Positions 34,969 to 43,014 of a stretch of DNA of 64,000 nucleotides are shown here, piece by piece. Position numbers and translations under genes: made by a program. Positions within the stretch are counted from its first letter, which is position 1. Each line of letters starts with the position of its first letter. This stretch comes from Aliishimia sp965656085 (GTDB lineage Bacteria > Pseudomonadota > Alphaproteobacteria > Rhodobacterales > Rhodobacteraceae), in the NCBI GenBank assembly GCA_965656085.1, contig CBFHJA010000020.1:1-64000 (forward strand). The letters run 5' to 3'. The notes under the pieces were generated by a model, which saw only the letters and a list, made by a program, of their open reading frames with translations, searched no databases and was not told where the DNA came from.

Positions 34969-35879
34969 TGGGGATGGAATTCGTCTCTCTGTCGCTCGCG
35001 CCGATCCTGATTGGTGTCTGCGTCGCGGTGGCCTGCGCGCTGCCGGGCAATTTCCTGCTGCTCAGGCGGCAGGCGATGATCTCGGATGCGATCAGCCACG
35101 TGGTGCTGCCCGGCATCGTGCTCGCCTTCCTGCTCTCCGGCGTGATCGCCAGCGGCCCCATGCTCCTTGGTGCGGCGGCGGCGGCGATTGTCGCGGTGGT
35201 TGCCATCGAAGCGGTGCGCCGGCTGGGCCGGATCGAGCCGGGCGCGGCGATGGGTGTCATCTTTACCGCGATGTTCGCCGCCGGGGTGCTGATCCTCGAA
35301 CAAGCCGACACGCGTCATGTGCATCTCGATGTCGAGCACGCGCTCTATGGCAATCTCGAAGGGTTGATCTGGCTCGACGCGCTGGGCTGGGAGTCCTTGC
35401 TCGATCCGGCGGCGTTGGCCGGGCTACCGGTGGAATTGGGGCGGATGGCCGCTGTGATGGCGCTGATGCTGGGCTTCGTGCTGCTGTTCTGGCGGCCTCT
35501 GGCGCTCATCTCCTTCGACGAGGCCTTCGCCAACACGCTCGGCGTGCGCACCGGCGCGCTAGGGCTGGCGCTGGTGATCCTGTCAGCTGTGGCGGCGGTC
35601 GCGGCCTTCGACGCGGTGGGCTCGATCATCGTGATCGCGATGTTCATCTGCCCGCCTGCCACGGCCCGGCTTCTGACCAATCGCCTTGGCGTGCAGGTCG
35701 CGCTGTCGGCGGGGCTCGCGGCGCTGGCGGCGGTGCTGGGCTACGTGCTCGCGGGCTATGGCCCGCTTTGGCTCGGCTATTCGGCGTCGGTCTCCGCAGC
35801 AGGCATGATCGCCACGGTCTCCGGCCTTCTGCTGGCCGCCGCGGCCCTCTGGGGCCCGCACCGCCGCCGGGTGACGTGA
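34968..35879 (+). CDS. Metal ABC transporter permease 2
   Basis: A 303-residue ABC-3 permease with eight or so hydrophobic spans and the same SDAISHVVLPGIVLAF block as its partner, but without the soluble tail. IIVIAMFICPPATARLLTNRLG is the usual C-terminal motif. The ATG at 34968 overlaps the preceding stop as TGATG; a GTG one codon upstream (34965) is an alternative start. Last gene of the operon. Confidence 0.92.
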   Translation: MGMEFVSLSLAPILIGVCVAVACALPGNFLLLRRQAMISDAISHVVLPGIVLAFLLSGVIASGPMLLGAAAAAIVAVVAIEAVRRLGRIEPGAAMGVIFTAMFAAGVLILEQADTRHVHLDVEHALYGNLEGLIWLDALGWESLLDPAALAGLPVELGRMAAVMALMLGFVLLFWRPLALISFDEAFANTLGVRTGALGLALVILSAVAAVAAFDAVGSIIVIAMFICPPATARLLTNRLGVQVALSAGLAALAAVLGYVLAGYGPLWLGYSASVSAAGMIATVSGLLLAAAALWGPHRRRVT

Positions 35880-36003
35880 GCCGCCGGTCGCTGCCCCTGA
35901 GGCATCACCACATCGACGCTTGACGCCGCTCTGCGCCTGACAGCGGTGGAACGCGCCTCCGGGATACTTTTATCATAAAGAAAGCAGGAGCGGGGTTTCG
36001 TAG

Positions 36004-36022
36004 GGTGGGCAATTTGCCCACC
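36004..36022. repeat. GGTGGGCAA / TTGCCCACC hairpin
   Basis: GGTGGGCAA (36004-36012) and TTGCCCACC (36014-36022) form a perfect 9-bp inverted repeat around a single T, preceded by GTAG. Palindromes of this GTAGGGTGGGCAA kind are scattered in intergenic regions of many proteobacteria. Its place after the last transporter gene would let it act as a 3' end structure for either convergent transcript. Confidence 0.6.
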
Positions 36023-36040
36023 ACCCGGCCCGCCACAAAG

Positions 36041-36221
36041 GTTAACGCCGCCCCACCGCACGCCCCGTTAACCCGCGAACGAATCGAAACCGAGCCATAC
36101 AGGTGCCATACGCTTAGCCATACGCGGAGCCATACGCCTGCCACACCTTGTTTTACTGGCGTTAACGCCCGAAATCACGTTTTTCGCGAATTCGGCCCCG
36201 CGCAACGCGCGCCCCGTTAAC
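36041..36221. repeat. Intergenic element B: tandem 12-bp units with four GTTAAC sites
   Basis: Three tandem 12-mers at 36102-36113, 36114-36125 and 36126-36137 read NNNGCCATACGC (GGT, TTA and GGA first), preceded by a partial unit CGAGCCATACA (36091-36101) and followed by CTGCCACACCTTGT. GTTAAC occurs at 36041, 36067, 36161 and 36216. The arrangement copies element A at 28186-28368, and both end in GTTAACCTTT close to the stop of the minus-strand gene. Confidence 0.75.
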
Positions 36222-36282
36222 CTTTCGCGGCGGTGACGCGCGCTGCTATGGCCGTTCCTCCGCTTCCAGAAAAACGCCGCAC

Positions 36283-36642
36283 CTAGCTCCCCCGGTACGT
36301 CGAATAGCCGAAGGGCGAGAGCAGAAGCGGGACGTGGTAATGCGCGCTGGCGTCGTCGATGCCGAAGCGGATCGGGATTTCGTCGAGGAACAAGGGCTCG
36401 GCGCCGGTAAAACCCAGCCCGCGCAGGTAGTTACCTGCCTCGAAGACCAGCTCGTACTGGCCAGCGGCAAACGCGTCCTGCGGCAGGATCGGACCCTCCG
36501 TGCGCCCGTCTTCATTGGTCACCGCTTCGGCCAACGGCGTGCGCGTGGCCCCATCCAGCCGGAACAGGGTGATTTTCAGACCCGATGCGGGCACACCGCG
36601 CGCCGTGTCGAGCACATGGGTGGTCAGATATCCGTCAGCCAT
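36283..36642 (-). CDS. uraH: 5-hydroxyisourate hydrolase
   Basis: A 119-residue transthyretin-related protein that hydrolyses 5-hydroxyisourate to OHCU, the second step of urate breakdown. Family marks: LTTHVLDTARGVPA at the N-terminus and the C-terminal tetrapeptide YRGS, which closes the active-site tunnel. It is divergent from the PuuE-UraD fusion, whose UraD part takes its product; 65 bp separate the two starts, likely a shared control region. Confidence 0.94.
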   Translation of the reverse strand: MADGYLTTHVLDTARGVPASGLKITLFRLDGATRTPLAEAVTNEDGRTEGPILPQDAFAAGQYELVFEAGNYLRGLGFTGAEPLFLDEIPIRFGIDDASAHYHVPLLLSPFGYSTYRGS

Positions 36643-36707
36643 TGCATCCCCTCATGGTTTCAGACCAGATAGATCAGCTTCCGCAAACGACGTAAAGACG
36701 ATCCGCC

Positions 36708-38117
36708 ATGCAAGAGCCGCCCAGATATCCGCGCAACATGATCGGCTACGGCCCGCGCCGCCCCGACGCGCGCTGGCCCGGCGGCGCGCGGATCGCGGTG
36801 CAATTTGTGCTGAATTACGAGGAGGGTGGCGAGAATTGCATCCTGCACGGTGATGCGGCCTCCGAGGCCTTTCTGTCCGAGATTGTCGGTGCCCAGCCAT
36901 GGCCCGGACAGCGGCACTGGAACATGGAATCCATCTACGAGTATGGCGCGCGCACCGGGTTCTGGCGGCTGTATCGCCTGTTCACCGGCGCGCGCGTGCC
37001 GGTCACGGTTTATGGAGTGGCTTCCGCGCTCGCACGAAGCCCCGAGCAGGTCGGTGCCATGCAGTCCGCCGGGTGGGAGATCGCTTCGCACGGGCTGAAA
37101 TGGATCGACTACAAGGATCACAGTCCCGAGGCTGAAGCGGCGGACATGGCAGAGGCGATCCGGCTGCATGAGGAGGTCACGGGCGCGCCGCCGCAGGGCT
37201 GGTACACCGGGCGCTGCTCGGCGGACACGGTTCGGTTGGCCGCCGAAACCGGACAATTCGACTATATCTCCGATACTTATGATGACGATCTGCCCTACTG
37301 GGTGAAGGTCGGGGCGCGCGATCAGCTCATCATCCCCTATACGCTCGATTGCAACGACATGCGCTTCGCCACGCCGCAGGGGTTCAATTCGGGCGATCAG
37401 TTCTACGCCTATCTGAAGGATACGTTCGACACGCTCTATGAGGAGGGCGGGCAGATGATGTCGATCGGGCTGCATTGCCGCCTGATCGGTCGACCGGGGC
37501 GGATCGCGGCGCTGAAGCGGTTCATCGCCTATGTGCAGGACCATGCCGACGTCTGGAGCGCGCGGCGGATCGACATCGCCCGGCATTGGCGCGAGACCCA
37601 CCCGCCCCGGACCCGCTTCCAGCCGTCCCGGATGGACCGTGCGGAGTTCGTGCAGGCATTTGGCGGTATCTATGAACATTCGCCATGGGTCGCTGAGCGC
37701 GCGTGGCATCTGGAGCTTGGCCCGGCCCATGACAGCGCGGCGGGACTGGCGAACGCGCTTGCGCGGGTCTTCCGGTCCGCGTCGAAGCAGGAACGGCTGG
37801 TAGTGCTGCAATCGCACCCTGATCTGGCGGGCAAGCTGGCCTCGGCCAAGCGCCTGACGGCCGACAGCACCGCCGAGCAGGCCAGCGCCGGGCTCGACGC
37901 GCTGACCGACAGTGAACGCGCGGAGTTCCAGCGCCTGAACACGGACTATGTCGCGAAACATGGCTTTCCGTTCATCATCGCTGTGCGCGATCACGGCAAG
38001 GCTGGCATTCTTTCGGCGTTCAAAACCCGGATCGACAACGACACAGCGGTCGAGTTCGACATGGCGTGCGCGCAGGTGGAACGCATCGCGCAACTGCGGC
38101 TTGAGGCTCTGTTATGA
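36708..38117 (+). CDS. puuE: Allantoinase PuuE fused to OHCU decarboxylase UraD
   Basis: A 469-residue bifunctional enzyme. Residues about 1-300 are a polysaccharide-deacetylase-fold allantoinase, PuuE (RNMIGYGPRRPDARWPGGARIAVQFVLNYEEGGE, NMESIYEYGAR, MMSIGLHCRLIGRPGR). Residues about 308-469 are UraD (EFVQAFGGIYEHSPWVAERAW, LVVLQSHPDLAGKLA, FPFIIAVRDH). UraD decarboxylates OHCU to S-allantoin and PuuE opens the allantoin ring to allantoate, so two successive steps sit on one chain. The fusion order is known in Rhodobacterales. Stop overlaps the next start by 4 bp. Confidence 0.93.
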   Translation: MQEPPRYPRNMIGYGPRRPDARWPGGARIAVQFVLNYEEGGENCILHGDAASEAFLSEIVGAQPWPGQRHWNMESIYEYGARTGFWRLYRLFTGARVPVTVYGVASALARSPEQVGAMQSAGWEIASHGLKWIDYKDHSPEAEAADMAEAIRLHEEVTGAPPQGWYTGRCSADTVRLAAETGQFDYISDTYDDDLPYWVKVGARDQLIIPYTLDCNDMRFATPQGFNSGDQFYAYLKDTFDTLYEEGGQMMSIGLHCRLIGRPGRIAALKRFIAYVQDHADVWSARRIDIARHWRETHPPRTRFQPSRMDRAEFVQAFGGIYEHSPWVAERAWHLELGPAHDSAAGLANALARVFRSASKQERLVVLQSHPDLAGKLASAKRLTADSTAEQASAGLDALTDSERAEFQRLNTDYVAKHGFPFIIAVRDHGKAGILSAFKTRIDNDTAVEFDMACAQVERIAQLRLEALL

Positions 38118-38926
38118 CCGCGTATGCCTTTCCGCCCGGCGGGTTGCCGAACCAGACCGCGCATCCCGAGGGCACAGCGGTCTTTACCGAGGCCTATGCG
38201 GTGCTGCCCGCAAATACCCAGCGCGATATCGTCACCTCCTTCCTGCCCGGCTGGGAGGCGACCCGCGCATGGGTGCTGGCCCGGCCTCTGACCGGGTTCG
38301 CCGAGACCTTCGCGCAATACGCGCTGGAGATCGCGCCGGGGGGTGGCTCGTTGCAGCCGGAGCCGGAAGTGGGAGCGGAGGCCGTGCTTTTCGTGGCCTT
38401 TGGAGAGCTACAACTGACACTGAGCGGCACCGCGCACATGCTGAAGCCGGGCTCTTATGTCTACATCCCGCCCGGGGCGCGCTGGACCTTGTTCAACATC
38501 GGCGATCTGCCAGCGGGCTTTCACTGGATTCGCAAGAAATTCGTGCCAGGCCCGGGGTTGATGCTGCCCGACCCGCTGGTGACCCATGAGCGCGACGTGC
38601 CGGCGGTTTCGATGCCCGATTGCGACGGGGTTTGGGCCACGCAACGTTTCGTGGACCCGCTCGATCTGAGCCACGACATGCATGTGAATATCGTGAATTT
38701 CAAACCGGGCGGGCGGATCCCCTTTGCCGAGACCCATGTTATGGAGCATGGGCTTTACGTGTTGCAGGGAACGGCGGAATACCTGCTGAACAAGGATTGG
38801 GTGAGCGTGGGGGCCGGCGATTTCCTGTGGCTCCGGGCCTTCTGCCCGCAGGCCTGCATCGCCACCGGAGATGAGCCGTTCCGCTATCTGCTCTACAAGG
38901 ACGTGAACCGCCATGTTCCCCTCTGA
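38114..38926 (+). CDS. allE: (S)-ureidoglycine aminohydrolase (bicupin)
   Basis: A 270-residue protein with two cupin domains that takes ammonia from (S)-ureidoglycine to give (S)-ureidoglycolate, with a Mn centre in the C-terminal cupin. That cupin reads FKPGGRIPFAETHVMEHGLYVLQGTAEY, carrying the Glu, His and His ligands. The N-terminal cupin (LEIAPGGGSLQ, FGELQLTLSGTAHML) has lost the metal-site pattern, as usual. It overlaps puuE (ATGA) and allA (14 bp), so the pathway genes are coupled. Often auto-named bifunctional allantoicase; no allantoicase domain is seen. Confidence 0.9.
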   Translation: MTAYAFPPGGLPNQTAHPEGTAVFTEAYAVLPANTQRDIVTSFLPGWEATRAWVLARPLTGFAETFAQYALEIAPGGGSLQPEPEVGAEAVLFVAFGELQLTLSGTAHMLKPGSYVYIPPGARWTLFNIGDLPAGFHWIRKKFVPGPGLMLPDPLVTHERDVPAVSMPDCDGVWATQRFVDPLDLSHDMHVNIVNFKPGGRIPFAETHVMEHGLYVLQGTAEYLLNKDWVSVGAGDFLWLRAFCPQACIATGDEPFRYLLYKDVNRHVPL

Positions 38927-39404
38927 GATCGTCGCGCAGCCGCTGACCGCCGAGGCGTTTGCGCCGTTCGGCGATGTGTTAGAACTCAAGGATGCGCCGG
39001 ACAAGCTGATCAATGCCGGGCTCTGCGGGCGGCATCATGACCTCGCAACGCTCGATTTCGGCCCCGGTGGGCGGGCCGGGATCAGCTTCTTTGATGCGCA
39101 GCCGCGCGCGCTGCCCTACCGGCTCGACCTACTGGAGCGGCATCCCGAGGGCAGTCAGGCCTTTATGCCGATGAGCCAGACCTCGTTTCTGGTGATCGTT
39201 GCGCCCGACGCGGGGGGGCGCCCGGGTCTGCCGCAGGCATTTCTGACGACGCCGGGGCAGGGCGTGAATTACCACCGGGGGACATGGCACGGGGTTCTCA
39301 CGCCGCTCCATGCGCCCGGATTGTTCGCAGTTGTGGACCGGATCGGCGACACGCCCAATCTGGAGGAGTTTTTCCTTGATCCGGCAATTACCGTGATCGC
39401 ATAG
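38913..39404 (+). CDS. allA: Ureidoglycolate lyase
   Basis: A 163-residue cupin-fold lyase that splits (S)-ureidoglycolate to glyoxylate and urea. Family features: AQPLTAEAFAPFGDVLE at the N-terminus, ALPYRLDLLERHPEGSQAFMPMS in the middle, and NYHRGTWHGVLTPL with the conserved His near the C-terminus. Length is normal. It lies between allE (14-bp overlap) and the NCS2 permease. Confidence 0.92.
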   Translation: MFPSEIVAQPLTAEAFAPFGDVLELKDAPDKLINAGLCGRHHDLATLDFGPGGRAGISFFDAQPRALPYRLDLLERHPEGSQAFMPMSQTSFLVIVAPDAGGRPGLPQAFLTTPGQGVNYHRGTWHGVLTPLHAPGLFAVVDRIGDTPNLEEFFLDPAITVIA

Positions 39405-39455
39405 TCCTTTGCAGCCCGGTCAAAACGGGCGGATCAACTTGGGGGACAGGCCGTC

Positions 39456-40769
39456 ATGGCAGATCTTTATTATTATTCCGACCCGGACGACACGCCACCC
39501 TTGGCGCAGACGATCCCGCTCGGGTTTCAACACGTGCTAGCGATGTTCGCGTCGAACGTCACGCCGTCCATCATTGTTGCCGGGGCTGCGGGCCTTGCGT
39601 TCGGCAGTGCCGAACAGGTGTATCTCATTCAGATGGCGATGCTCTTTGCCGGGGTGGCGACGCTGTTCCAGACCGTTGGCCTCGGCCCGGTCGGCGCGCG
39701 GCTGCCGATCATGCAGGGGACGAGTTTCGCTTTTGTGGGGGTGCTGGCGGGGATCGCGGCGACGCAAGGGCTGGGCGTGGCGCTCACGGCCTGCCTGATC
39801 GGCGGGACGATCCATTTCCTGCTTGGCTCGGTGATCAAGCATCTTCGGTTTCTGTTCCCGCCGCTGGTGACGGGTCTCGTGATCCTCGCCATCGGCCTCT
39901 ACCTGATCCCGGTCGCCATCAAATACGCGGCCGGGGGCGCGGCGACCTTCCAGATGGAAGCGCCGAGTTTCGGCTCGCTTATGCATTGGTCGGTTGCGCT
40001 CACCGTTGTCGTGGTCGCGCTGATCCTGAAGTTCTTCACGCGCGGTATCCTGAGCAGCGCGGCCATCCTCGTCGGTCTGATCGCGGGCTATCTGCTGGCG
40101 CTGGCCTTTGGCATGGTCAATTTTGCTCCGGTCGCCAATGCCGCGCTGTTCACGACGATCACGCCCTTGCCCTACGGGTTCGAATTCAATCTCGGCGCGG
40201 TGTTCGCGGTGACGCTGGTGTCGATCGTCTCGGCCATCGAAACGGTGGGGGATGCCTCGGCAACGACCAAGGCCGGCGCGGGGCGCGAGGCGACGGATCG
40301 CGAGATCGCCGGGGCGACCTATGCGGACGGGCTCGGCACGGCGGTCGCAGCGGTGTTCGGCGGGTTGCCGAACACGTCGTTCAGCCAGAATGTCGGCATT
40401 GTCAGCATGACCGGGATCATGTCGCGCCATGTGGTGACCGTGGGCGCTCTGGTCCTGATCGTCTGCGGCTTGCTGCCCAAGGTCGGCGCGGTGATCGCGT
40501 CTATGCCACTCCCGGTGCTCGGAGGCGGGGTGATCGTGATGTTCGGGATGGTCGCTGCGGCGGGGCTGAACGTACTGACCGAGATCGAGATGAACCGCCG
40601 CAACATGGTGATCATCGCAGTATCGCTGGCCGCAGGTCTGGGTCTGAACCTTGTTCCGGAGGCGGTGCAATATGTGCCCGGCATTTGGAAAACCCTTCTG
40701 ACTTCGGCGGTGGCCCCGACCGCCATTATCGCGATCGTCCTCAATCTAGTTCTGCCCGAAGAGATTTGA
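39456..40769 (+). CDS. Nucleobase:cation symporter-2 permease (urate/xanthine)
   Basis: A 437-residue integral membrane transporter of the NCS2 family with about 14 membrane segments. The conserved block GGLPNTSFSQNVG lies near residue 300, and an ETVGDASATTKAGAGR block with its Glu near residue 265. The TSFSQNVG version is closer to urate/xanthine transporters than to uracil ones. Its position directly after urate catabolic genes supports urate or xanthine as substrate. A Shine-Dalgarno GGGGGA precedes the ATG. Confidence 0.9.
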   Translation: MADLYYYSDPDDTPPLAQTIPLGFQHVLAMFASNVTPSIIVAGAAGLAFGSAEQVYLIQMAMLFAGVATLFQTVGLGPVGARLPIMQGTSFAFVGVLAGIAATQGLGVALTACLIGGTIHFLLGSVIKHLRFLFPPLVTGLVILAIGLYLIPVAIKYAAGGAATFQMEAPSFGSLMHWSVALTVVVVALILKFFTRGILSSAAILVGLIAGYLLALAFGMVNFAPVANAALFTTITPLPYGFEFNLGAVFAVTLVSIVSAIETVGDASATTKAGAGREATDREIAGATYADGLGTAVAAVFGGLPNTSFSQNVGIVSMTGIMSRHVVTVGALVLIVCGLLPKVGAVIASMPLPVLGGGVIVMFGMVAAAGLNVLTEIEMNRRNMVIIAVSLAAGLGLNLVPEAVQYVPGIWKTLLTSAVAPTAIIAIVLNLVLPEEI

Positions 40770-40830
40770 GGGGGCGGGCGCGCCAGCGGCGCGCGCAGGG
40801 GCTCTGCCCCCGCACCCCCGGGATATGTCC
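40770..40830. repeat. Extragenic G/C-rich 3' element
   Basis: Just after the permease stop come two short hairpins: GCGCGCC-AGC-GGCGCGC (40778-40794) and GGGGC-TCT-GCCCC (40798-40810), ending in CGCACCCCCGGGATAT. From memory, near-identical sequences follow many Rhodobacteraceae genes, so this looks like a family-wide extragenic element. It may serve as an mRNA 3' end structure. Confidence 0.55.
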
Positions 40831-40954
40831 AGCCAAAGGAAAACAAGAGAGCCTGCGCCCAGACCTTTGGCGTGGAACGCTTTGGTGTCACGGCCTCTTG
40901 CCCTGCGCTGTGAATCGTGGCCTCTTGCTGTGGACCCAACCCATGGAGGCCAAC

Positions 40955-42304
40955 ATGAAAGACGACAACTTCCTGCGCGAGAACAATGCCCGTCACCTCT
41001 GGCATCCCATGGGCCATCCCGGGGACATGCAGGCTAACCCGCCCACCATCATCACCGGCGCGCATGGCTCCACGATCCGCGACATGGACGGGCACGAGGT
41101 CGTCGATGCCGTGGGTGGGCTGTGGTGCGTGAACCTTGGCTACTCGAATGACAAGATCAAGGATGCCATCGCCAAGCAACTCTATGATTTGCCATATTAT
41201 TCGGCTTTCGCGGGGACCACGAACCCCACCGCGATCGAGGCCTCCTACATGGTCCGCGAGTTCTTCGCTGAGGACGGGATGGAGCGCGTGTTCTTCACCT
41301 CGGGTGGGTCCGACAGCGTGGACACCTGCCTGCGGCTCGCGCGGCAGTATCACCGGCTGCGCGGCGAGCCGAACCGGACCAAGTTCCTGAGCCTCAAGAA
41401 GGGCTATCACGGGACCCATTTCGGGGGCGCATCCGTCAATGGAAACAACCGCTTCCGGATCAATTACGAGCCGCTCCTGCCGGGCTGCTTCCACCTGCCC
41501 GCGCCCTACACCTATCGCAACCCCTTCGACGAGACCGACCCCGCGCGGCTTGCGCAACTGATCGCCAAGACCGCCGAAGACGAGATCCAGTTCCAAGGTC
41601 CGGGCAGCATCGCGGCCTTCATCATGGAGCCCATTCAGGGCGCGGGCGGCGTGATCGTGCCGGATGCGTCTTTCATGAAGCTGATGCGCGAGATCTGTGA
41701 TCGGCACGGCATCCTGATGATCGCCGATGAGGTCATTACCGGCTTCGGGCGCACCGGCGACTGGTCGGGCTCGCGGCATTGGGGTGTGAAGCCTGATATG
41801 ATGAGTACCGCCAAGGGGATCACGTCGGGCTATATCCCGGTGGGCGCGGCACTGATGAACGGTAAGGTTGCGGAAGTCTTCGAAAACTCGGATGCCGAGG
41901 GCGCGATCTTCCACGGCTATACCTATTCGGCGCACCCGGTGGGCGCGGCGGCGGTGGTGGCTTGCCTCGAAGAGACCCAGCGGATCAACACGGCGGCCAA
42001 TGCCGGGCCGCGCGGCACGCAGCTCTTTGAGGGCGTGAAGGCGCTGGCGGAGAAACATGACATCATTGGGGATGTGCGCGGTGGCCACGGGCTCATGACG
42101 GGGATCGAACTGGTCTCGGACAAGTCAGCCAAGACGCCGATGGATATGGACACGATGAAGCGCATCCACAAGGCGACCTATGAGGCTGGCTGCATGGTCC
42201 GGCTCGGGGCGCATAATATCCTGATGTCGCCGCCGCTGGTGATTACCGAGGACGAGGTGAACCGGGTGCTGTCGGCGCTCGATGCGGGCTTCGCAGCGGC
42301 CTGA
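40955..42304 (+). CDS. Class III (omega) aminotransferase
   Basis: A 449-residue PLP enzyme of the fold-type I class III group (beta-alanine, GABA or taurine:pyruvate aminotransferases). The PLP Lys lies in MMSTAKGITSGYIPVGA near residue 289; DEVITGFGRTGDWSG is the upstream Asp block. The exact amine donor cannot be read; taurine, hypotaurine or putrescine-like substrates are options. GGAGG at 40945-40949, 5 bp before ATG 40955, fixes the start. The 185 bp before it holds the extragenic element and a repeated GGCCTCTTGC phrase. The convergent TetR gene may regulate it. Confidence 0.88.
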   Translation: MKDDNFLRENNARHLWHPMGHPGDMQANPPTIITGAHGSTIRDMDGHEVVDAVGGLWCVNLGYSNDKIKDAIAKQLYDLPYYSAFAGTTNPTAIEASYMVREFFAEDGMERVFFTSGGSDSVDTCLRLARQYHRLRGEPNRTKFLSLKKGYHGTHFGGASVNGNNRFRINYEPLLPGCFHLPAPYTYRNPFDETDPARLAQLIAKTAEDEIQFQGPGSIAAFIMEPIQGAGGVIVPDASFMKLMREICDRHGILMIADEVITGFGRTGDWSGSRHWGVKPDMMSTAKGITSGYIPVGAALMNGKVAEVFENSDAEGAIFHGYTYSAHPVGAAAVVACLEETQRINTAANAGPRGTQLFEGVKALAEKHDIIGDVRGGHGLMTGIELVSDKSAKTPMDMDTMKRIHKATYEAGCMVRLGAHNILMSPPLVITEDEVNRVLSALDAGFAAA

Positions 42305-42320
42305 CCGGTCTCAGGTCAGG
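42300..42320. terminator. Hairpin spanning both stop codons of convergent genes
   Basis: CCTGACC (42300-42306) pairs with GGTCAGG (42314-42320) across a 7-nt loop. The aminotransferase stop TGA (42302-42304) and the TetR stop (42311-42313 on the other strand) both lie within the hairpin, in a gap of only 6 bp. It lacks a T tract. It looks like a compact shared 3' end. Confidence 0.45.
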
Positions 42321-42928
42321 TCGGGGTCGTCGTAAGAGGCCACGTAGGAGTCGATCAGCCGGTCGATCGCCTGCCGTGAGATCTTTACCTGCTCTTCGTC
42401 GAAGCCCAGAGACGCGACCATTTTCCATGTCCCGTACATCTGGGTGACGATCAGGTAGCCCAGTTCGCGGCAGGCGTTCTGGGACAGGTCGGGGTAGCTG
42501 ATCTTGATCTCATGCGCGAGAACCATCTGCACCAGTTCATACTGGCTGCGCAGGTTCTTTTTGATGTCGTCATTCGCGGCAGCGCGGGCGAACAGCGCGT
42601 CATAGACCTGATCGTCGACCGGTTTCGGGCTGCCCTTGTCGGCAAGTTGGTTGAACCAGAAATCAATGAACGTCTTCAGCCGTTTAACATCGTCCGCGTC
42701 ATTGATCGCGACCATCAGCCGTTCGCGGTAGAGATCGGCGAGATAATTGCATAAAGCGAGGGCAAGCTCGTCCGGGTCCTTGAAATAGTGGCGGATCAAC
42801 TGCCGTGTCATCCCGCCTTCCCCGGCGACCTGATCATAGCTCGGCAGGGACACGCCATGTGTCATGATCGCGTCGAAGAGCGCCCGGACAATCTCCGGCC
42901 TGCGAATGTCTCTGATTTTCTTGGCCAT
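42311..42928 (-). CDS. TetR/AcrR family regulator
   Basis: A 205-residue regulator from the ATG at 42926-42928. HTH around residues 10-55: IVRALFDAIMTHGVSLPSYDQVAGEGGMTRQLIRHYFKDPDEL. The C-terminal domain is a helical bundle with MYGTWKMVASLGFDEEQVKISRQAIDRLI. An ATG at 42955 would add nine residues; neither start has a good ribosome site. It converges with the aminotransferase and lies upstream of the HlyD gene on the same strand, so either could be a target. A TATACT -10 at 42970-42975 overlaps the palindrome described next. Confidence 0.82.
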   Translation of the reverse strand: MAKKIRDIRRPEIVRALFDAIMTHGVSLPSYDQVAGEGGMTRQLIRHYFKDPDELALALCNYLADLYRERLMVAINDADDVKRLKTFIDFWFNQLADKGSPKPVDDQVYDALFARAAANDDIKKNLRSQYELVQMVLAHEIKISYPDLSQNACRELGYLIVTQMYGTWKMVASLGFDEEQVKISRQAIDRLIDSYVASYDDPDLT

Positions 42929-42970
42929 GGTCCGGGGTATCTGGTCGGCAATCATCACGTTTTGGTGATA

Positions 42971-42990
42971 GTATACCGATCACGGTGTAC
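42971..42990. promoter_or_regulatory. Probable operator of the TetR gene
   Basis: GTATACCG-ATCA-CGGTGTAC is an 8-4-8 inverted repeat with one mismatch, immediately upstream of the TetR reading frame and overlapping its candidate -10 (TATACT on the minus strand). This placement suggests autorepression. The 3' end of the HlyD gene lies 24 bp further on. Confidence 0.55.
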
Positions 42991-43014
42991 GCTCCACCCC
43001 TTGACGACATTCAG

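Larger units (their letters stand above)
35880..36282. other. Convergent intergenic gap with hairpin and repeat element
   Basis: No gene in these 403 bp, between the metal permease (plus) and uraH (minus). It holds a perfect hairpin at 36004-36022 and the second copy of the 12-bp tandem element with four GTTAAC sites (36041-36221), both listed separately. The first 110 bp shows nothing I can name. Confidence 0.7.

Noticed and set aside
38114..38926. Allantoicase activity often attached to this gene's automatic name
   Set aside because: The sequence shows two cupin domains only; no allantoicase (galactose-binding-like) domain is present.
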